Source: JAVVXB01 sp036651815
GTDB lineage: Bacteria > Bacillota > Clostridia > Christensenellales > CAG-138
Length of the DNA stretch: 40,785 bases
Reading direction: 5' to 3'
Assembly (NCBI GenBank): GCA_036651815.1
Contig: JAVVXB010000027.1
Coordinates: 1 to 40,785 of the forward strand
The notes under the pieces were generated by a model. It ran no database searches, was not told the DNA's origin, and saw only the letters and a list, made by a program, of their open reading frames with translations. This document shows, one piece after another, positions 8,380 to 15,795 of this stretch; within the stretch, counting starts at the first letter, position 1; every line of letters starts with the position of its first letter. A program made the position numbers and the translations under genes.

Positions 8380-8448
8380 CTATTAGATCGTTTCATGCGC
8401 AGAATCAGAAAATGATTTAGGCTCAAAGAAAATATTTATTAAAACTAC

Positions 8449-8476
8449 TTGCATTTCGGCATGATTCTGCTATATT
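8449..8476 (+). promoter_or_regulatory. Putative promoter of the regulator-ygeY-ygeW operon
   Basis: TTGCAT (8449-8454) and TATATT (8471-8476) with 16 bases between, 30 bases before the regulator start at 8507. No clear operator palindrome was seen. Confidence 0.5.
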
Positions 8477-8506
8477 TATATCGAGTGAGAAAAAGGAGCA
8501 ATGGCA

Positions 8507-9139
8507 ATGGATCTTGAGTTTCTTCAGCGGTTGGCTGCAGCCATTACAACCCAGTTCGGTGTCAACAGCGAGGTGGTCATCCACGACCTAAACGTCAAGG
8601 ACACCGAGCATACCATCGTTGCAATTGAAAACGGACAGGTTTCCCACCGTCAGACCGGAGACGGTGCTTCACGCATCGTACTCGAGGCGCTGCAGCAGCG
8701 CAAGTGCGGAACGCTCACCGATGAACTTGGCTATCTCACAAAGACTCGTGATGGCCGAATCCTCAAATCCAGCACCGTTTATATTAAGAACCAAGACGGT
8801 GAAGCGGAAGGTATTCTTGCAATCAATTATGACATTACAGAGTTCTTAATGGCTGAGCGTGCCATTGACTCTCTGCTCAACCACAAGACCGCGCCGGAAT
8901 CCCCGGAACGTATTCCGCTGAACGTCAATGATCTGCTCGACGATCTCATCGAACAGAGTGTGGCCATCGTTGGGAAACCGATAGCCATGATGAGCAAGGA
9001 CGATAAAATTGAAGCCATCCAGTTTCTCAATCGTGCGGGCGCTTTTCTTGTAACCAAGTCAGGCGACAAGGTGTCAAAATACTTTGGCATCAGCAAATAC
9101 ACGCTCTACTCTTACATCGACGCAAAAAAAGATGAATAA
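8507..9139 (+). CDS. YheO/DauR-like transcriptional regulator (PAS_6 + HTH_22)
   Basis: A 210-residue DNA-binding regulator. Residues 1 to about 115 form a YheO-type PAS-like sensor domain (starting FLQRLAAAITTQFG, with VVIHDL and a C-terminal ILAINYDIT strand). Residues about 145-205 form the DauR-like helix-turn-helix ending FGISKYTLYSYIDAKK. Family members sense small metabolites such as D-amino acids (DauR) and control adjacent catabolic genes. AAGGAG at 8493-8498 is two bases from the first ATG (8501) and eight from the second, so 8507 is chosen. The ygeY start lies 34 bases after its stop codon and ygeW follows with no terminator seen between, so it most likely controls both genes. The effector is not known. 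Confidence 0.85.
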   Translation: MDLEFLQRLAAAITTQFGVNSEVVIHDLNVKDTEHTIVAIENGQVSHRQTGDGASRIVLEALQQRKCGTLTDELGYLTKTRDGRILKSSTVYIKNQDGEAEGILAINYDITEFLMAERAIDSLLNHKTAPESPERIPLNVNDLLDDLIEQSVAIVGKPIAMMSKDDKIEAIQFLNRAGAFLVTKSGDKVSKYFGISKYTLYSYIDAKKDE

Positions 9140-9173
9140 CACGAATTTCAGAATGAGAAAGGAATCGGTGACC

Positions 9174-10535
9174 ATGGATTTCGAAGCCGTCAAACAAGCA
9201 TCACAAACGTATCTCCCACAAATGACCAAGTTCCTGCGCGACCTGATTGCAATCCCCAGCGAAAGCTGCGAAGAGGAAGGCGTCATCCGCCGCACAATTG
9301 CGGAGATGGAGGCGTTGGGCTTTGACAAAGCCGAAATCGATCCCGAGGGCAATGCCTTAGGATGGATGGGTATCGGTGATAAGATCATTGCTTTCGATGG
9401 GCATATCGACACCGTCGGCATTGGCAACAGCGCCAACTGGGAAAAAGATCCCTACAAGGGTTATGAAACCGAGGATGTCATCTATGGCCGTGGCGGTTCG
9501 GATCAGGAAGGCGGCGTTGTCTCCGCTGTCTACGGCGCCAAGATCATGAAAGATCTTGGCTTGATTCCCGCCGGATACAAGATTCTTGTAACGGCAACGG
9601 TGCAGGAAGAGGACTGCGACGGGCTCTGCTGGCAGTATATTCACAACGAAGATGGCATCAAGCCTGAATTTGTTGTGTCCACGGAACCGACCGACGGCGG
9701 TATCTACCGCGGTCATCGCGGACGCATGGAAATACGTGTAGACGTCAAGGGCATCTCCTGCCACGGCAGCGCACCCGAGCGCGGAGAAAATGCAATCTAT
9801 AAGATGGCAGACATTCTCAAGGAGGTTGAATCCCTCAATGAAAACGGCACCTCTGAGGAAACGCAAATTAAGGGTCTCGTCAAGATGCTCGATCCCAAGT
9901 TCAACCCCGAGCATTATGAAGACGCGCGTTTCCTGGGTCGCGGCACCGTTACCACCTCCCAGATTTTCTTCACCTCGCCATCCCGTTGCGCAGTTGCGGA
10001 TTCCTGCTCAATCTCCCTCGACCGCCGCATGACCGCCGGAGAAACCTGGGATTCCTGCATCAAGGAAATCGAAGATTTGCCGGCCTGCAAAAAGCATGGT
10101 GCCAAGGTAAGCATGTATATGTACGACCGCCCCGCGTGGACGGGATTAACCTATAAGACGGAATGCTACTTCCCAACCTGGATCAACAAAGAGACTGCAC
10201 CTCACGTGCAGGCCATCGCAGATGCATATAAGACGCTCTACGGTGAAAAGCGGATCGGCACGCCTGACGCGATGGTCAAGCGTGAGCGGCCGCTGATCGA
10301 CAAATGGACCTTCTCCACCAATGGCGTATCCATCCAAGGCCGTTACGGAATCCCTTGTGTTGGCTTCGGCCCCGGCGCGGAGTCTCAGGCTCATGCGCCC
10401 AATGAGATCATCTGGAAGCAGGATCTCGTCACCTGCGCAGCCGTCTATGCATTGGTCCCCTCCCTTTATAAGGGCAAGGGGGACGCAGATGTTTGCCAGT
10501 TCCGCGCAGGCAAAACCAATAACAAAATTCAGTAA
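9174..10535 (+). CDS. ygeY: YgeY family M20 metallohydrolase
   Basis: A 453-residue zinc amidohydrolase of the M20 peptidase clan, YgeY subgroup (annotated in databases as selenium-metabolism-linked hydrolase). Metal-site motifs are readable: FDGHIDTVG (H and D), GRGGSDQEGG (bridging D), VQEED (catalytic and metal E), STEPTDGG (E) and near the C-terminus SQAHAPNE (H). Family members are deacetylase/dipeptidase-like; in anaerobes ygeY is part of the gene set tied to anaerobic purine/uric acid breakdown, with ygeX, ygeW, ygfK, ssnA and hyuA. Here it sits between the PAS-HTH regulator and ygeW. The frame is open upstream to 9084, but that region overlaps the regulator; AAAGGA near 9158-9163 suits the ATG at 9174. 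The substrate is unknown. Confidence 0.9.
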   Translation: MDFEAVKQASQTYLPQMTKFLRDLIAIPSESCEEEGVIRRTIAEMEALGFDKAEIDPEGNALGWMGIGDKIIAFDGHIDTVGIGNSANWEKDPYKGYETEDVIYGRGGSDQEGGVVSAVYGAKIMKDLGLIPAGYKILVTATVQEEDCDGLCWQYIHNEDGIKPEFVVSTEPTDGGIYRGHRGRMEIRVDVKGISCHGSAPERGENAIYKMADILKEVESLNENGTSEETQIKGLVKMLDPKFNPEHYEDARFLGRGTVTTSQIFFTSPSRCAVADSCSISLDRRMTAGETWDSCIKEIEDLPACKKHGAKVSMYMYDRPAWTGLTYKTECYFPTWINKETAPHVQAIADAYKTLYGEKRIGTPDAMVKRERPLIDKWTFSTNGVSIQGRYGIPCVGFGPGAESQAHAPNEIIWKQDLVTCAAVYALVPSLYKGKGDADVCQFRAGKTNNKIQ

Positions 10536-10560
10536 TGATCATTATAACCGGAGGAATTTT

Positions 10561-11769
10561 ATGAGCAAGAGCAATGTAACGCACTATACCCAAATTCTCG
10601 AAAAGCTGAACTTTTCGAAGATGTACGAAGGCGATTTTTTCCTGACTTGGGAAAAGACGCGCGACGAATTGGATGCAGTATTTACCGTGGCCGACGCGCT
10701 GCGCCATCTGCGTGAGCATAATGTTTCCACAAAAATCTTTGACAGCGGCCTTGGAATCTCCCTCTTCCGCGACAACAGTACCCGCACGCGCTTCTCTTTT
10801 GCATCTGCCTGCAACCTGCTTGGCCTCGAAGTGCAGGATCTGGACGAGGGCAAAAGTCAGATTGCTCACGGCGAAACCGTCCGCGAAACCGCCAACATGA
10901 TCAGCTTCATGGGTGACGTCATTGGCATTCGCGACGACATGTACATCGGCAAGGGCAACACCTACATGCACAATGTTGTGGATGCGGTAACCAAAGGGCA
11001 CGAAGACGGCGTGCTGGAACAGAAGCCAACCCTCGTAAACCTGCAGTGCGACATCGATCACCCCACTCAATGCATGGCGGACATGCTGCACATCATTCAT
11101 GAATTCGGCGGCATTGAGAACCTTAAAGGCAAGAAAGTTGCTATGACTTGGGCATATTCCCCCAGCTATGGCAAGCCGCTGTCCGTTCCGCAGGGTGTAA
11201 TTGGACTGATGACGCGTTTTGGCATGGATGTATCCCTCGCTTATCCAGAGGGCTACGAAGTGATGGACGAAGTCGTGGAGGTTGCCCGGAAGCAGTCTGC
11301 TGAAAACGGCGGCAGCTTCACCATTACCAACGATATGAAGGAAGCTTTCCGGGATGCAGACATCGTTTACCCGAAGAGCTGGGCTCCCTTTAAAGCCATG
11401 CAGGAGCGCACAGAGCGATACGGCAAAGCCGATTTTGATGGCATTAAAACGTTAGAGAAACAGTTGCTTGCTCAAAATGCAGAGCATAAGGATTGGGAAT
11501 GCACCGAGGAAATGATGCAGCTGACCAAGGGCGGTAAAGCGCTGTATCTGCACTGCCTCCCCGCTGATATCACGGATGTGTCCTGCGAAGCCGGCGAGGT
11601 TTCTGCAAGCGTATTCGACCGTTATCGTGACCCGCTCTATAAGCAGGCCTCCTTCAAGCCGTATATCATAGCGGCGATGATCTTCCTGGCCAAGGTCAAG
11701 GAACCCGCCAAACTGCTCAAAAAGCTGGAAGAAAAGAACAAGAAGCGGCAGAAGGGTCTTGAGGACTAA
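10561..11769 (+). CDS. ygeW: YgeW family knotted carbamoyltransferase-like protein
   Basis: A 402-residue member of the aspartate/ornithine carbamoyltransferase superfamily, YgeW subgroup. The carbamoyl-phosphate loop reads FRDNSTRTRFSFASA, followed by the second-domain motif DIDHPTQCMADM. A C-terminal HCLPADI block and the following SVFDRYRD segment match the knotted transcarbamylases. The natural reaction of YgeW is not established as far as I know; with YgeY it is thought to act on a carbamoylated intermediate of purine or allantoin-like nitrogen catabolism. GGAGG at 10550-10554 sets the start at 10561, 25 bases after ygeY, and a strong terminator follows, closing a three-gene operon. No carbamate kinase or ygeX is present in the window. 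Confidence 0.92.
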   Translation: MSKSNVTHYTQILEKLNFSKMYEGDFFLTWEKTRDELDAVFTVADALRHLREHNVSTKIFDSGLGISLFRDNSTRTRFSFASACNLLGLEVQDLDEGKSQIAHGETVRETANMISFMGDVIGIRDDMYIGKGNTYMHNVVDAVTKGHEDGVLEQKPTLVNLQCDIDHPTQCMADMLHIIHEFGGIENLKGKKVAMTWAYSPSYGKPLSVPQGVIGLMTRFGMDVSLAYPEGYEVMDEVVEVARKQSAENGGSFTITNDMKEAFRDADIVYPKSWAPFKAMQERTERYGKADFDGIKTLEKQLLAQNAEHKDWECTEEMMQLTKGGKALYLHCLPADITDVSCEAGEVSASVFDRYRDPLYKQASFKPYIIAAMIFLAKVKEPAKLLKKLEEKNKKRQKGLED

Positions 11770-11799
11770 TTCACAACGGACTTCATGCGTTTACGATCT

Positions 11800-11834
11800 G
11801 AGCGGGTTGGACAATCGTCCTCCCCGCTCTTTTT
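11800..11834 (+). terminator. Rho-independent terminator of the ygeW operon
   Basis: GAGCGGG (11800-11806) pairs with CCCGCTC (11823-11829), with an inner GGAC/GTCC stem (11809-11812 and 11817-11820), followed by T residues at 11830-11834. Confidence 0.85.
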
Positions 11835-11872
11835 CAGCCATAGTATGCTATACTATCGATAAATAACAACTT

Positions 11873-11961
11873 GGATTCTCCCCTTTCGCGCCGGCGGTTG
11901 GTCGATCTGTCCGCACTACGCAAAGCGTTGCATCCTGCGCTACGCTACCAACGGGGAATCC
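11873..11961 (+). promoter_or_regulatory. Long nested stem-loop in the leader of the adenosyltransferase gene
   Basis: GGATTC-t-CCCC (11873-11883) pairs with GGGGAATCC (11953-11961), stacked on GTTGGT (11897-11902) with ACCAAC (11947-11952), and a small ACGC/GCGT hairpin at 11918-11928 lies inside. The outer right arm ends two bases before the first ATG at 11963, so folding could affect translation start. The conserved B12-box of cobalamin riboswitches was looked for and not found. Confidence 0.4.
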
Positions 11962-11977
11962 CATGGGAGACAAACCT

Positions 11978-12490
11978 ATGATTCATGTTTATATGGGCGA
12001 TGGCAAGGGCAAAACAACCGCAGCAATCGGCTTGGCCGTCCGTCATGCCGGAAGTGGCGGACGGGTGCTGTTTGTGCAGTTTATGAAGTGTATGGATACG
12101 GGGGAACTGCATGTCTTTGATCAGCTCGAAGCCATCACCGTGCTGCGCAACACCTGCCGACATGGCTTCTCCTTTGCCATGACGGATCAGGAGCGTATGT
12201 TGGTCACCGCCGCCCACAATGAAAACCTAGCCAAAGCGTCTACGGCATGTAGAAGTGGTCGCTGTACGCTGTTGGTGCTGGACGAGATTGCTTCCGCCTA
12301 TGCGCTCAATTTGATCGACCGTGATGCAGTGGATGCGCTCGTGGACGCGGCAGATATGCCGGAGCTGGTGCTGACGGGGCGCGACCCTTCGGCGCACATG
12401 CTGGAACGAGCGGATTATATTACGGAGATGAAGTTAATACGGCATCCGTATACAATAGGTATCCAAGCACGCAGGGGCATCGAGTTTTGA
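11978..12490 (+). CDS. cobO: Cob(I)yrinic acid a,c-diamide adenosyltransferase (CobO/BtuR family)
   Basis: A 170-residue P-loop enzyme that transfers the adenosyl group of ATP to cob(I)alamin or precursor corrinoids, giving coenzyme B12. It starts IHVYMGDGKGKTTAAIGLAV, with the family Walker A GDGKGKTT, has VLDEIASA (Walker B region) and ends with the family-typical RRGIEF. The family length is about 170-200. GGGAG at 11965-11969 suits the ATG at 11978; the ATG at 11963 is the alternative. There are no other corrinoid genes nearby, so it probably supports salvage rather than synthesis in this locus. The last bases of the gene are the first unit of a tandem repeat array that continues downstream. 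Confidence 0.88.
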   Translation: MIHVYMGDGKGKTTAAIGLAVRHAGSGGRVLFVQFMKCMDTGELHVFDQLEAITVLRNTCRHGFSFAMTDQERMLVTAAHNENLAKASTACRSGRCTLLVLDEIASAYALNLIDRDAVDALVDAADMPELVLTGRDPSAHMLERADYITEMKLIRHPYTIGIQARRGIEF

Positions 12491-12626
12491 TGAAAGCAAT
12501 GGACATCAAATCGCCCAGCATCAAGTTCTATGAAGACAACGGATATCTAAGCGCACAACATCGAGTTTTGATGAAGACCACAACCATTCTATCGCACAGG
12601 GGCATCGAGTTTTGATGAAAGCAATG
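12478..12626 (+). repeat. Degenerate tandem repeat array, about 41-base period
   Basis: Four copies of a core like CATCGAGTTTTGATGAA start at 12478, 12519 (diverged), 12559 and 12603, spaced 41, 40 and 44 bases. A longer 30-base block is identical at 12472-12501 and 12597-12626. The first copy contains the stop codon of the adenosyltransferase gene, so the 3' end of that gene appears to have been duplicated downstream. The spacing and degeneracy do not fit a CRISPR array. Confidence 0.75.
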
Positions 12627-12657
12627 TAAAATTGTTGTATTATTTGTTTGCCTTTCC

Positions 12658-12686
12658 TTGCGTGTCTGGTAATGCGGGCTTATAAT
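12658..12686 (+). promoter_or_regulatory. Sigma-A promoter of the phosphodiester glycosidase gene
   Basis: TTGCGT (12658-12663) and a perfect TATAAT (12681-12686) with 17-base spacing. An inverted repeat in the leader (ATACTG at 12733-12738, CAGTAT at 12743-12748) might be an operator or an mRNA hairpin just before the ribosome binding site. Confidence 0.75.
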
Positions 12687-12770
12687 AGCTGGCATGCGTG
12701 CTTAGCGCGTATGATTGTTTGATTTTATACATATACTGATTACAGTATGTGTAATTTGAAGGAGTTTTGG

Positions 12771-13832
12771 ATGCGGCAGAAAAAACCAATGCCGGGGATC
12801 TTAATTGTTTTCATGGATGTGCTGCTAATCGGCGTCGCGCTGGTGATCTTTGCCTATTTTCACCATGTTCGTCCGGTCAAGGCAACCGGTCCGAAGCAGC
12901 ACATTGTATTTGGAGACAGTTCGTCCTCCCTGTCCCCCACGGATGATCTTACCGCGGCCCCCCCGCCCACGGATGGACAGCCGGAATCGCCTCAGCCGGG
13001 AGAAAATCCCTCCTCCGACCAGCCGGAATCCACGGACACACCGGTACAAGCCGGACCGGTCGGTGATTTTTCTGCGACATTTCCCACCAGTGATACCGGT
13101 GTAGGCGCACTGTACAGTTATCAAACAGACGACATTCGCATTGCCGTCACTCAGAACAAAAAGGATGAGGCAACCTATTTTGTAGCCGATGTCTGGATTC
13201 GAAATATCCAGCAGTTTCATACTGCCTTTGCCACGGGTCAGTTTGAACGCGGCTCTGCTAAGTACAAAATGCCGCTGGAAATTGCCAATAGCAACTCTGC
13301 CAAACTTGCCATCACCGGCGATTATTGCAGCGCGCGCAGCAGCGGACTCATCATTCGTAACGGCGACCTGTTTCGCGACAGCATCAGTGAGGACATCTGC
13401 ATTCTCTATGCGGACGGCGTCATGGAAACCTATTATCGCGATCAGTTCAAGTTGCAGGATGCCATTGGCCGCGGCGCATATCAATCCTGGTCATTTGGGC
13501 CAAAGCTACTCGATGGCGGTCAGCGACCGGTCTCCTACGATGGCGCATCTGAAAATCTGCAAAGCGTCATCAACAACCGTGATCCGCGTGCAGCCATCGG
13601 TTACTACGAACCGGGGCACTATTGTCTTGTGGTTGTGGACGGCCGCCAAGGCGACTATTCCCGTGGTATGTCGGTGGTGCAGTTGAGCAATCTCTTTGTC
13701 GAGTTGGGCTGCAAGGATGCCTATAATCTTGACGGCGGTCAAACCGCAGCCATGATCTATGATGGTGCTGTCATTAGCAAACCCTATAAGGACGGGCGCA
13801 TCATCAGCGATATCATCTACTTTGGCGCTTAA
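12771..13832 (+). CDS. Membrane-anchored phosphodiester glycosidase-like protein (NAGPA/DUF2233)
   Basis: A 353-residue extracytoplasmic protein. A transmembrane anchor or signal lies at about residues 8-30, followed by a Pro/Ser/Thr/Asp-rich linker (about 45-100) and a C-terminal NAGPA domain (PF09992 type). Recognisable domain blocks are the ITGDYCSARSSGLIIRNGD segment, a GYYEPGHYCLVVVDGRQG strand and the family hallmark AYNLDGGQTAAM. Members hydrolyse N-acetylglucosamine-1-phosphodiester alpha-glycosidic bonds or act on cell-wall polymers such as teichoic acids; the bacterial substrate is usually unknown. GAAGGAG at 12758-12764 sets the start six bases later; the longer frame from 12747 is not favoured. 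It may be cotranscribed with the small membrane protein that follows. Confidence 0.87.
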   Translation: MRQKKPMPGILIVFMDVLLIGVALVIFAYFHHVRPVKATGPKQHIVFGDSSSSLSPTDDLTAAPPPTDGQPESPQPGENPSSDQPESTDTPVQAGPVGDFSATFPTSDTGVGALYSYQTDDIRIAVTQNKKDEATYFVADVWIRNIQQFHTAFATGQFERGSAKYKMPLEIANSNSAKLAITGDYCSARSSGLIIRNGDLFRDSISEDICILYADGVMETYYRDQFKLQDAIGRGAYQSWSFGPKLLDGGQRPVSYDGASENLQSVINNRDPRAAIGYYEPGHYCLVVVDGRQGDYSRGMSVVQLSNLFVELGCKDAYNLDGGQTAAMIYDGAVISKPYKDGRIISDIIYFGA

Positions 13833-13922
13833 TGCTGCTTCTGCCAATTTCGAAAGAACCGCAGCGCCGCTATTACAAATGACTTGACGAATTTGAACCG
13901 TCAACGGGAGGAAGTGCAGTCC

Positions 13923-14201
13923 ATGCGCAAGATACAGAACATTTTGGCCCATACCAACATTGTATTCGTAGGCGTTTTTCTCACACTTTGGGTGATCAAT
14001 ACCGTAAATCCAAAGATGCAGTTCCTGTCCAGTGGAATCACCAATATTTTTCTGCTGCTTTTTTGTCTGTCCGCATTGGCGCTTGCAATCCTCTGCGTGC
14101 TGCAATACCGACATTATCAAAAGATGCAGTATGAAAAGGCCGTTGCTGCAGCAAGAGCCAAACGCATGGGACAGGCACCCGTGCGACCGCCCCGCCGTTA
14201 G
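13923..14201 (+). CDS. Small two-helix membrane protein, unknown function
   Basis: A 92-residue protein with two predicted membrane helices (about residues 10-30, IVFVGVFLTLWVINTV, and 39-61, ITNIFLLLFCLSALALAILC) and a basic tail rich in Arg/Ala ending VRPPRR. I do not recognise a family. GGAGG at 13907-13911 precedes the ATG at 13923; the frame reaches back to 13884 without a better site. It follows the NAGPA gene by 90 bases with no terminator between and ends at a terminator shared with asnS, so a two-gene transcript is likely. Confidence 0.6.
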   Translation: MRKIQNILAHTNIVFVGVFLTLWVINTVNPKMQFLSSGITNIFLLLFCLSALALAILCVLQYRHYQKMQYEKAVAAARAKRMGQAPVRPPRR

Positions 14202-14233
14202 GCCGACCATCCTACACACGTTTCGTTTGCCAT

Positions 14234-14294
14234 AAAAAGAGCTACCCTTCCACGATTTGTTAGAATCGTATGGGGGCGGCTCTTTCTGTTTTTT
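14234..14294. terminator. Bidirectional terminator between the small membrane protein gene and asnS
   Basis: AAAGAGC (14236-14242) pairs with GCTCTTT (14279-14285), with an inner ACGATT/AATCGT stem (14252-14257 and 14264-14269). T residues follow at 14289-14294 on the plus strand, and A residues at 14234-14238 give a U-run on the minus strand. It suits both convergent genes. Confidence 0.8.
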
Positions 14295-14327
14295 AAGATT
14301 ATTTTGTTGTTCCGAAAATAATTTTCG

Positions 14328-15707
14328 CTACATTTCCAAACTGCCGGTTGTTCTTGGGAATGGCAGCACGTCACGGATGTTCTGCATGCCGGTTACGTAC
14401 ATGACCATGCGATCGAAGCCCAAGCCGAACCCCGCATGTTTTACACCGCCATACTTGCGCAGGGACAGATACCAGTCGTACTGTGAGGCATCCATCCCTA
14501 GCTCTTGAATGCGCTGCTCCAGCACTGCTAGTCGCTCTTCACGTTGGCTGCCACCAATGATCTCCCCAACGCCGGGAACGAGACAGTCGGCCGCGGCAAC
14601 GGTCTTGTTGTCATCGTTGACGCGCATATAGAACGCTTTGACACCCTTTGGATAATCCGTGACAAACACAGGACAATGATAAACCTGCTCGGTCAGGTAA
14701 CGCTCATGCTCGGTTTGCAGTTCCAGTCCCCACTCGACTGGGTATTTAAATTCTGCGCCGGAAGCTTGCAACTGTTCCACAGCCTTGGTGTAGCTCATCC
14801 TGATAAATTCACTGGAGACAACATTATTCAGCCGCTCAAGCAGTGTCGTGTCGATGCGCTGGTTGAAAAACTCCATCTCCGCGGGGCAGCGATCCAGCAC
14901 TGCTGTGATTATATATTTGATCATGGCCTCTGCCACATCAAGATCATCGGACAGATCACAGAAGGCCATCTCCGGTTCGATCATCCAAAACTCTGCCGCA
15001 TGGCGGGCGGTAAAGCTATTTTCCGCCCGGAAGGTCGGCCCAAAGGTATAGATATCCCGAAACGCCATAGCAAAGGCCTCGCCATATAGTTGACCGGACA
15101 CGGTCAAGTTGACCGGTTTACCGAAGAAATCCTGGGTGTAATCAACATCGCCGTCTGCATCTCTCGGCGGCTCGTTGACGGGCAGGGTCGTCACCTGAAA
15201 CATCTCACCCGCACCTTCACAGTCGTTGCTGGTTAGAATCGGCGTTTGGACATAGACAAACCCACGCTGCTGAAAGAACTCATGGATCGCCGCCGCGACC
15301 ACCGAACGCACACGAAACGTCGCCTGAAAAACATTCGTCCGGGGACGCAAATACTGGATCGTTCGCAGATATTCCAGCGTATGGTGCTTTTTTTGCAGCG
15401 GATAATCACTCGGACAAGTTCCCTCGATCACGATGGCATCGGCATGGATCTCAAAGGGCTGCGGCGCGTCCTCCGTCAGCACCAGCTTCCCCTGCACACA
15501 GATGGCACAGCCGGTGGTCAGGCCTTCGCCCAGATTGCGTTCGTCACGTTCATAGACAATCTGCGCTGTTTGAAAACAGCTTCCGTCCGTCAGCGCGACA
15601 AAGCCAAGGTTCTTTCCTTCACGTACGGTGCGCACCCAGCCGCAAACGGTGATTTCACCAACGCAGGCCGCGGGATCTTTTTGTACTTGTGCAAGCTTGA
15701 GCATCAT
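14328..15707 (-). CDS. asnS: Asparaginyl-tRNA synthetase
   Basis: A class II aminoacyl-tRNA synthetase that charges tRNA-Asn with asparagine in the cytosol. The 459 residues match the usual length of about 460. The N-terminal OB-fold anticodon-binding domain occupies residues 1 to about 110 (ITVCGWVRTVREGKNLGFV). Class II motif 2 is seen in FRAENSFTARHAAEFWMIEPE-type sequence near 220-245 and motif 3 in GFGLGFDRMVMYVTG near the C-terminus, ending with the AsnRS-specific IRDVLPFPRT. The start is one of two consecutive ATG codons (15707 chosen) behind a weak GGGAAG. A promoter lies 30 bases upstream. The leader is too short for a T-box. Confidence 0.97.
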   Translation of the reverse strand: MMLKLAQVQKDPAACVGEITVCGWVRTVREGKNLGFVALTDGSCFQTAQIVYERDERNLGEGLTTGCAICVQGKLVLTEDAPQPFEIHADAIVIEGTCPSDYPLQKKHHTLEYLRTIQYLRPRTNVFQATFRVRSVVAAAIHEFFQQRGFVYVQTPILTSNDCEGAGEMFQVTTLPVNEPPRDADGDVDYTQDFFGKPVNLTVSGQLYGEAFAMAFRDIYTFGPTFRAENSFTARHAAEFWMIEPEMAFCDLSDDLDVAEAMIKYIITAVLDRCPAEMEFFNQRIDTTLLERLNNVVSSEFIRMSYTKAVEQLQASGAEFKYPVEWGLELQTEHERYLTEQVYHCPVFVTDYPKGVKAFYMRVNDDNKTVAAADCLVPGVGEIIGGSQREERLAVLEQRIQELGMDASQYDWYLSLRKYGGVKHAGFGLGFDRMVMYVTGMQNIRDVLPFPRTTGSLEM

Positions 15708-15737
15708 ATAACCATTCTTCCCATCAAAATTTTTATT

Positions 15738-15766
15738 AGTATATCATACCAATTCAATTATTTCCA
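15738..15766 (-). promoter_or_regulatory. Promoter of asnS
   Basis: On the minus strand an extended -10 (TGaTATACT, -10 box at 15738-15743) lies 17 bases from a weak -35 TGGAAA (15761-15766). This separates asnS from the pilus operon that ends at 15796. Confidence 0.6.
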
Positions 15767-15795
15767 TTGTCCATTGCCGACAATTCCCGTTCTTA

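Noticed and set aside
8507..11769. Full uric acid degradation cluster
   Set aside because: Only ygeY and ygeW are present; ygeX, ygfK, ssnA and hyuA are absent from the window, and the amidohydrolase at 30814-32091 looks MtaD-like and is far away.
11835..11977. Cobalamin riboswitch before the corrinoid adenosyltransferase
   Set aside because: No B12-box consensus could be found; only inverted repeats are supported.
12472..12626. CRISPR-like spaced repeats
   Set aside because: The units differ in length and sequence, the between-unit parts are only about 10-25 bases, and the first unit is the end of a coding gene; no cas gene is near.
15708..15795. T-box leader for asnS
   Set aside because: The gap is under 90 bases, with a promoter only about 30 bases before the start; there is no room for a T-box.
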